A DNA stretch of 17,653 nt, from NCBI GenBank assembly GCA_003695215.1, contig RFIM01000065.1, forward strand, positions 1 through 17,653, written 5' to 3'. Below, piece by piece: positions 13,898 to 17,653 of this stretch. A model generated the notes under the pieces. The model saw only the letters and a list, made by a program, of their open reading frames with translations. It had not been told where the DNA came from and ran no database searches. The position numbers and the translations under genes were made by a program. The stretch's first letter is position 1, and every line of letters starts with the position of its first letter. This stretch comes from Chloroflexota bacterium (lineage in GTDB: Bacteria; Chloroflexota; Anaerolineae; Aggregatilineales; UBA2796).

Positions 13898-15601
13898 TTA
13901 GGGCAAGCTGATCAGCCACAGCGCTGAGTCGTCCGCGCTCCAGAAGACCACATGCCGACCGTCAGGCGAGACGTGCCAATCGTCGTTGGCGATGCGGAAC
14001 GGCTGCGTCGGATCGGTCAGGATGCGCTGCTCGCCTGTGGTCACATCATAGCTTGCCAAGAGCATCTGTCCGCCATTCAAATTGAGCATCGGATTGGCGT
14101 CTGCGCCATAGCGCAAGTACAGAATGGTCTTGCTATCGCGCCAGCGGTAGCTGCCAAAGAATGGCAGGAGCACAGGTTGCGCGCCTTCTTTGGTCAGCAT
14201 GCCATAGACGCCGCTGCGCGTCGGATCGTCCTGGAAGGGCGCGTAGAATAGGATAATGGCGCCGCCGGGCGCCACTTGCAAGCCGCGCAAATTCTTGACC
14301 TGAGTCAGGGGCATCTTTTGGCGCGTGCGGATATCCCAGAGCGCCAAATTGAAGGTCTGGGTGCGCCCGACGGGCTCAACTGCCAGCAGGCGTGTCTCGT
14401 CCAGCCAATAGACGGCGCCGCCCTGCTGTGTGCCGAGCAGATCGCGCCCTGAGCCATCTACATTGGCCACCCAAACTTCGGTCAATGGCGGAATACCGCC
14501 TGGAATGTTATCAGCAGGGTGCCGATGCCATAGCAGGCGCGCGCTGTTGGGCGAGAATTGCGGGAAGGCGCCGCCTGTGGCGATCTCGCGCCATTCGCCT
14601 GTGGCGCGGTTGACCACGCGCGTGCGCCCGTCAATTTGAAGGACTTCCCACAGGCCGTCAGGCGAATAATAGCGGTGCGGCGCCTCGCCGATTGGCTGCG
14701 GCGCGCTCTCGGCCTGTATGCTGACAGCATAGCGCGTAGCAAGCGCGCCGTCAGCGCCATCATAGTAATAAACCGCGCTTGAGTCGGGCGCCCAGAACGG
14801 CAAGGCGCAGCAGCCAGGGCGCGTCAGGCGGCGCATGGTAGCGTAGCCTTCGCCGAGCGGCGGCGCATTGAAATTCGGCAAAGTCAGCGGCGGCGGCGCA
14901 TTGCGCGCCAAAGGCGGGTAGCTGAGCAGAAAGTCGTTCAACGGGCGTTCGTTGAAGTCCACGTCGGGCTGATCGTAAGCGCTCTGCCAACGGTTGGGAT
15001 GGTAGAGGTCCTTGACGAAGCCGCCAAAGTGATGGTAGCCGATGCTGGCAAGGGTTTCCCAGTCGGCGTCGATCAGCAACACGGGATTATATGAGATGCG
15101 GTAGTCGCGGCTGCGGATCTCAAGGTGCAAGTGCGGCCGCGACTGGCAGGTTCGATCAGGATCGCCGACAGTCGCGATCACCTCGCCACGGCGCACTGGC
15201 TGTCCGCGCATCAGGCTCGGCTTGGCATTCAAATGGCCGTACACCGATGTATAGCCGAGATCGCGGTGGAAAAGCGTCAGGTTGTGCGGCTCTAAGCCAA
15301 AGCTCAGGTTGTCCACCTGATCGACAATGCCATCCGCAATGGCGACCACAGGCGTGCCGCAAGGCGCCCAAAAATCCAGCCCGAAGTGCAGATTCTGCCC
15401 GCCTGCGTACCAGTAGCGCCCATAGTTGAAGGCGCCGACTGTGTTGCCGAATTGCTGGCTGAGCAACCAAGTGGTCGGGCCAGGCGGCGTGTTAAAGGGC
15501 AAACTGAACGGCTTGTTGCTCTGAGCTTGGCTGTGCGGCGCATTTTGCAAGGCGGAAAGCGCTAGAGCTAGCGCCATGCATGCGATCAAGCGTCGTCTCA
15601 T
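13898..15601 (-). CDS. secreted M23 metallopeptidase fused to a TolB-like propeller
   Basis: This 567-residue protein has a signal peptide at about 1-27 (MRRRLIACMALALALSAL, SQAQS cleavage region). An M23/LytM domain spans about 45-180: HFGLD (72-76), YGHL (His123) and HLHLEI (157-162) supply the zinc ligands H72, D76 and H159 and the catalytic His, so it looks active as an endopeptidase on peptidoglycan or another Gly-rich peptide. C81 and C152 may form a disulphide. Residues 260-567 hold WD40/TolB-type beta-propeller blades: FWAPDSSAVYYY, YYSPDGLWEVL, FPQFSPNSARLLW, WVANVDGSGRDLL and HVSPDGRHVVFW. The frame is open to 15727, but ATG 15601 gives the signal peptide at the N-terminus. The ribosome site is weak (GGAAAG 11 bases upstream). 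It is divergent from the glycoside hydrolase gene. Confidence 0.88.
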   Translation of the reverse strand: MRRRLIACMALALALSALQNAPHSQAQSNKPFSLPFNTPPGPTTWLLSQQFGNTVGAFNYGRYWYAGGQNLHFGLDFWAPCGTPVVAIADGIVDQVDNLSFGLEPHNLTLFHRDLGYTSVYGHLNAKPSLMRGQPVRRGEVIATVGDPDRTCQSRPHLHLEIRSRDYRISYNPVLLIDADWETLASIGYHHFGGFVKDLYHPNRWQSAYDQPDVDFNERPLNDFLLSYPPLARNAPPPLTLPNFNAPPLGEGYATMRRLTRPGCCALPFWAPDSSAVYYYDGADGALATRYAVSIQAESAPQPIGEAPHRYYSPDGLWEVLQIDGRTRVVNRATGEWREIATGGAFPQFSPNSARLLWHRHPADNIPGGIPPLTEVWVANVDGSGRDLLGTQQGGAVYWLDETRLLAVEPVGRTQTFNLALWDIRTRQKMPLTQVKNLRGLQVAPGGAIILFYAPFQDDPTRSGVYGMLTKEGAQPVLLPFFGSYRWRDSKTILYLRYGADANPMLNLNGGQMLLASYDVTTGEQRILTDPTQPFRIANDDWHVSPDGRHVVFWSADDSALWLISLP

Positions 15602-15636
15602 GCCTCGAGCATCTTTCCAGGTGCAGCTTCGATAAG

Positions 15637-15642
15637 AGTATA
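15637..15642 (-). promoter_or_regulatory. -10 element for the M23 peptidase gene
   Basis: TATACT on the minus strand (5 of 6) would start transcription near 15630, about 29 bases before ATG 15601. The -35 region (TGTAGC at 17 bases) is weak. It lies in the 97-base divergent gap. Confidence 0.35.
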
Positions 15643-15684
15643 GCGCACAAGCGCGTTGCGCTACACGCTTTGCTTGAAATAGGC

Positions 15685-15690
15685 TATGAT
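15685..15690 (+). promoter_or_regulatory. -10 element for the glycoside hydrolase gene
   Basis: TATGAT (5 of 6) ends only 8 bases before ATG 15699, so the transcript would start at or next to the start codon and be leaderless. No Shine-Dalgarno sequence is present within 14 bases of the start, which agrees. No clear -35 is seen. Confidence 0.35.
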
Positions 15691-15698
15691 CGGCGCCT

Positions 15699-17315
15699 AT
15701 GATGAAATATTCCAAAGCCTTAAGCATACTGCTCGCGCTGCTCGGCTGGCTGCTTGCTGCTTGTGCGCCGAATCAAGCACAGCGCGAGCCAACTGAAGCG
15801 CCACATTACGGCCGAACAGCCACATTAGCTTTGCCTATCAACACGCCGCTGATCGGTCAGCTCGGCGCAGTGGACAATCCGAGCGCGATGCCCATAGCGC
15901 GCGTACAGCCTACGCACACGCCGCTCAAGCCAATTGCCCGGCTGGGCACGCCCGCTTTTACAGTCACCTTTGGCGCTGTGATTGATAGCACTACTGCGCC
16001 GCCAAGCGATACGCCTGAGCCTGTGCTGCCAACTGTGGCACCTGGCACGCCAACAGCCACACTGCCTTTCGGGCCTGTGGTCGATCCGAATTACACGCCG
16101 CCGCCAACCTACACGCCGCTGCCAAGCCCAACTTTCGGGAGCGGCACGCTGCCTGCGCCGCCAACTCTGCCGCAAGCAGAGGGCACGCTTCTGCGCGCCG
16201 ACCTGATGGGCGTACAAATTCATACCTTCCTTGACGATAACGGTTTCTCTGCCATGCTGGATCGGGCTGCTGAGCTTGGCGTTGGCTGGGTGAAATTTCA
16301 GCTCTCCTGGAAGCTCTACGAGCCTGCGCCAGGGCAATTCAGCGATTTCTATCACGGCATGGTGCTGAACATACAGCGGGCTAGCACACGCGGCTTCAAG
16401 ACGTTGGTCAGCATCGCCAAGGCGCCCGATTGGGCGCGCCCGATAGCTGTGCGCGGCCTTGAAGACGGTCCGCCTGCCGATCCGCAGCATCTGGCCGATT
16501 TCATCGCCGCTTTCGTGCGCGATGTCAAGCCTGAGTTCATTGATGCCATTGAGATTTGGAATGAACCGAACCTGATCCGCGAGTGGCGCGGCAATCCGAT
16601 CAGCGGCGCCGACTACATGCGCTATTTCCGCGCCGCTTATGAGGCGATCTTGCGCGAACAGCGCGCGCAGCCTTCGGCGCTCAAGCCGACGCATCGGATC
16701 ATGGTCATCACAGCTGGTCTAGCGCCAACAGTGACTTTCCCTGGTCAGAGCATGAACGATCGCGAGTGGCTGCAGGAGCTATACAACAGCGGCTTGGCGA
16801 CGCTCAGCGCTGACGGCGATATTGGCGTCGGCGTGCACAGCTTTGGCTGGGCGAATGCGCCCGAAGCGCGCTGTTGCCAAGCGACGGGCAATGTCACGGG
16901 CTGGTATGAGCATCCGTCTTTCTACTTCCGCGAGACGCTGGACGCCTACCGTCAGATCATGCTGCGTAATGGGCATGGTGCAGCTAAGCTGTGGGTGACT
17001 GAGTTCGGCTGGGCAACCTACGACGGCCTTATGCGCAGCGATGGCACGCCTGCTGAGATCGATCCGAATTACGCTTGGCAAGGCTTCCTGAACCAGGAAC
17101 AGCAAGCGGCGTATATTCTACGCGCTTTCCGCCTGGCTCAGAGCGCACCTTACAGCGAGTTTGTGGCGCCGATGATCCTCTGGAACCTGAACTTCGCCAT
17201 GATCGAAGGCTTAGTGGATAACAGCCGCGAAGAAGCAGGTTTCTCGCTGCTGGACGCTGAAGGCAGGCCGCGTCGGGCTTTCTATGCCCTGCGCGATGCA
17301 CCCAAAGTGCGCTGA
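15699..17315 (+). CDS. lipoprotein glycoside hydrolase, clan GH-A (GH5/GH39-like)
   Basis: This 538-residue exported protein starts with a lipoprotein signal peptide (hydrophobic 7-21, lipobox LAAC with Cys22), so it should be anchored to a membrane outer face. Residues 25-160 are a Pro/Thr-rich linker with an imperfect internal repeat (FTVTFGAVID near 87-96 and TATLPFGPVVD near 119-129, each followed by a Thr/Pro tract). Residues 163-538 form a TIM-barrel hydrolase: WVKFQLSWKLYEPAPGQF (197-214), acid/base Glu289 in EIWNEPN (285-291), HSFGWA (380-385) and nucleophile Glu435 in LWVTEFGW (431-438). The two glutamates at strand ends are the clan GH-A arrangement; the substrate cannot be read. 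ATG 15699 or 15702 could be used. It is divergent from the M23 gene, and both products act outside the membrane. Confidence 0.88.
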   Translation: MMKYSKALSILLALLGWLLAACAPNQAQREPTEAPHYGRTATLALPINTPLIGQLGAVDNPSAMPIARVQPTHTPLKPIARLGTPAFTVTFGAVIDSTTAPPSDTPEPVLPTVAPGTPTATLPFGPVVDPNYTPPPTYTPLPSPTFGSGTLPAPPTLPQAEGTLLRADLMGVQIHTFLDDNGFSAMLDRAAELGVGWVKFQLSWKLYEPAPGQFSDFYHGMVLNIQRASTRGFKTLVSIAKAPDWARPIAVRGLEDGPPADPQHLADFIAAFVRDVKPEFIDAIEIWNEPNLIREWRGNPISGADYMRYFRAAYEAILREQRAQPSALKPTHRIMVITAGLAPTVTFPGQSMNDREWLQELYNSGLATLSADGDIGVGVHSFGWANAPEARCCQATGNVTGWYEHPSFYFRETLDAYRQIMLRNGHGAAKLWVTEFGWATYDGLMRSDGTPAEIDPNYAWQGFLNQEQQAAYILRAFRLAQSAPYSEFVAPMILWNLNFAMIEGLVDNSREEAGFSLLDAEGRPRRAFYALRDAPKVR

Positions 17316-17334
17316 AGGCACATGCCTTATGCGC
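17309..17334. terminator. hairpin after the glycoside hydrolase gene
   Basis: GCGC-TG-AAGGC, a 4-base loop ACAT, and GCCTT-AT-GCGC form a two-part stem (5 + 4 bp with a 2x2 mismatch) spanning the TGA at 17313-17315. It lies between the converging hydrolase and small-ORF genes and could end both, but no U-tract follows. Confidence 0.3.
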
Positions 17335-17353
17335 GTCAATGTCTGAGTTGGCG

Positions 17354-17476
17354 TCACGACAAACGCTTAGTAACTTGCGCCGTGAAGGCGGCTGCAGGTA
17401 TCGTTTGAGCGCTCGCTTGGCAGGCACTCGAGGCGATCAGACAAGTCAGCAGCATGAGCCTAGAAAAACGCAGCAT
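17354..17476 (-). CDS. small secreted peptide or lipoprotein (40 aa)
   Basis: A 40-codon ORF opens with ATG at 17476, preceded at 7 bases by a perfect AGGAG (complement of 17484-17488), among the best ribosome sites in the window. The product starts MLRFSRLMLLTCLIASSACQ: positive n-region, hydrophobic core, then a small-residue stretch that could be a weak lipobox (SSAC, Cys19) or a signal peptidase I site (ASA-Q, after residue 23). The mature part would be about 17-22 residues, ending VTKRLS, with no recognised domain. It ends with TGA at 17356-17354, converging on the hydrolase gene and divergent from the next gene. It may be a genuine exported peptide or the remnant 5' end of a larger secreted-protein gene; no continuation is evident in other frames. 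Confidence 0.5.
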   Translation of the reverse strand: MLRFSRLMLLTCLIASSACQASAQTIPAAAFTAQVTKRLS

Positions 17477-17557
17477 GGTCTCACTCCTGAACCTTAGCTT
17501 TATGAGTTTGACGAGCTGAACGTTGGCGCACCAAATTGGCAGGCGATTTGATCGTGT

Positions 17558-17586
17558 GTGTCATTCAGCGCGCTATGTGCTATGAT
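17558..17586 (+). promoter_or_regulatory. promoter of the gene starting at 17631
   Basis: GTGTCA (17558-17563, 4 of 6), a 17-base spacer and TATGAT (17581-17586, 5 of 6) with a TGC extension form a good promoter. The transcript would start near 17593. The start region contains TTGTACACAA (17596-17605), a small inverted repeat (TTGT-AC-ACAA) placed where a repressor could act. The rest of 17316-17630 holds the hairpin and small ORF listed separately. Confidence 0.5.
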
Positions 17587-17630
17587 CTGGCGTAATTGTA
17601 CACAAATCCGATTCAAGGTGAAGCACAGCT

Positions 17631-17653
17631 ATGCTCAAAACTCTTGATGCGCT
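17631..17653 (+). CDS. start of an unidentified gene (partial)
   Basis: ATG at 17631 is preceded at 9 bases by AAGGTGA (17615-17621), which pairs well with the 16S anti-Shine-Dalgarno, and a promoter lies 45 bases upstream. Only seven codons are visible (MLKTLDA). The start has the flavour of IclR-type regulators, which often begin with a Leu-rich first helix, but seven residues are too few to assign a family. Confidence 0.5.

Noticed and set aside
15602..15727. 42-residue N-terminal extension of the M23 reading frame
   Set aside because: It would bury the signal peptide and overlaps the start of the divergent hydrolase gene.
15825..16694. 289-codon minus-strand open frame inside the glycoside hydrolase
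   Set aside because: Arg-rich shadow of a gene with a clear lipobox and catalytic glutamates.

Overview
The window is a moderately GC-rich bacterial chromosome segment (roughly 58-62% GC by eye, full of GCGC and GATC) with tightly packed genes, GTG starts and Shine-Dalgarno sequences. No rRNA, tRNA, mobile element or CRISPR array is visible. Protein style suggests a free-living, probably Chloroflexota (Anaerolineae-like) organism: UgpBAE-type transport, a class IV aminotransferase ending typical of that group, secreted proteins with Pro/Thr-rich linkers, and long disordered tails. This placement is inference from resemblance, not from a marker gene.

Region 1 (1-3692, minus strand) is a sugar-phosphate uptake operon read right to left: a UgpB-like binding protein, an intercistronic hairpin, a UgpA-like permease with three extra N-terminal membrane segments, a UgpE-like permease, and the first seven codons of another gene coupled by an ATGA overlap. 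No ATPase gene lies in the window. Region 2 (3774-4912, plus) is a single SRPBCC-fold protein with a long Pro-rich tail and a distinct C-terminal motif.

Region 3 (5086-11019, minus) is an envelope/exopolysaccharide locus: a GT4 glycosyltransferase, then an operon of a membrane sugar-1-phosphate transferase that carries a degenerate GGDEF-like domain, a GT2 glycosyltransferase, and a Wzx-type flippase. Together these would start a lipid-linked glycan, extend it and flip it across the membrane. No polymerase is seen here.

Region 4 (11108-13792): an IlvE-type branched-chain aminotransferase on the plus strand converges, with overlapping stop codons, on a two-gene minus-strand operon encoding PyrK-like and PyrD-like proteins. 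The iron-sulphur site of the former is intact. The PyrD-like protein has lost the residues that define dihydroorotate chemistry, and the PyrK-like one has lost its Gly-rich nucleotide loop, so the pair is probably a repurposed redox system.

Region 5 (13845-17653): a secreted M23 metallopeptidase fused to a TolB-like propeller is divergent from a lipoprotein glycoside hydrolase of clan GH-A type. Downstream are a 40-codon signal-peptide-bearing small ORF on the minus strand and, divergent from it, a promoter and the first codons of a gene that runs off the window.

The most interesting items are the pseudo-GGDEF/sugar transferase fusion with its structured leader, the degenerate PyrDK pair, the small secreted peptide, and the SRPBCC protein with a conserved-looking terminal motif.
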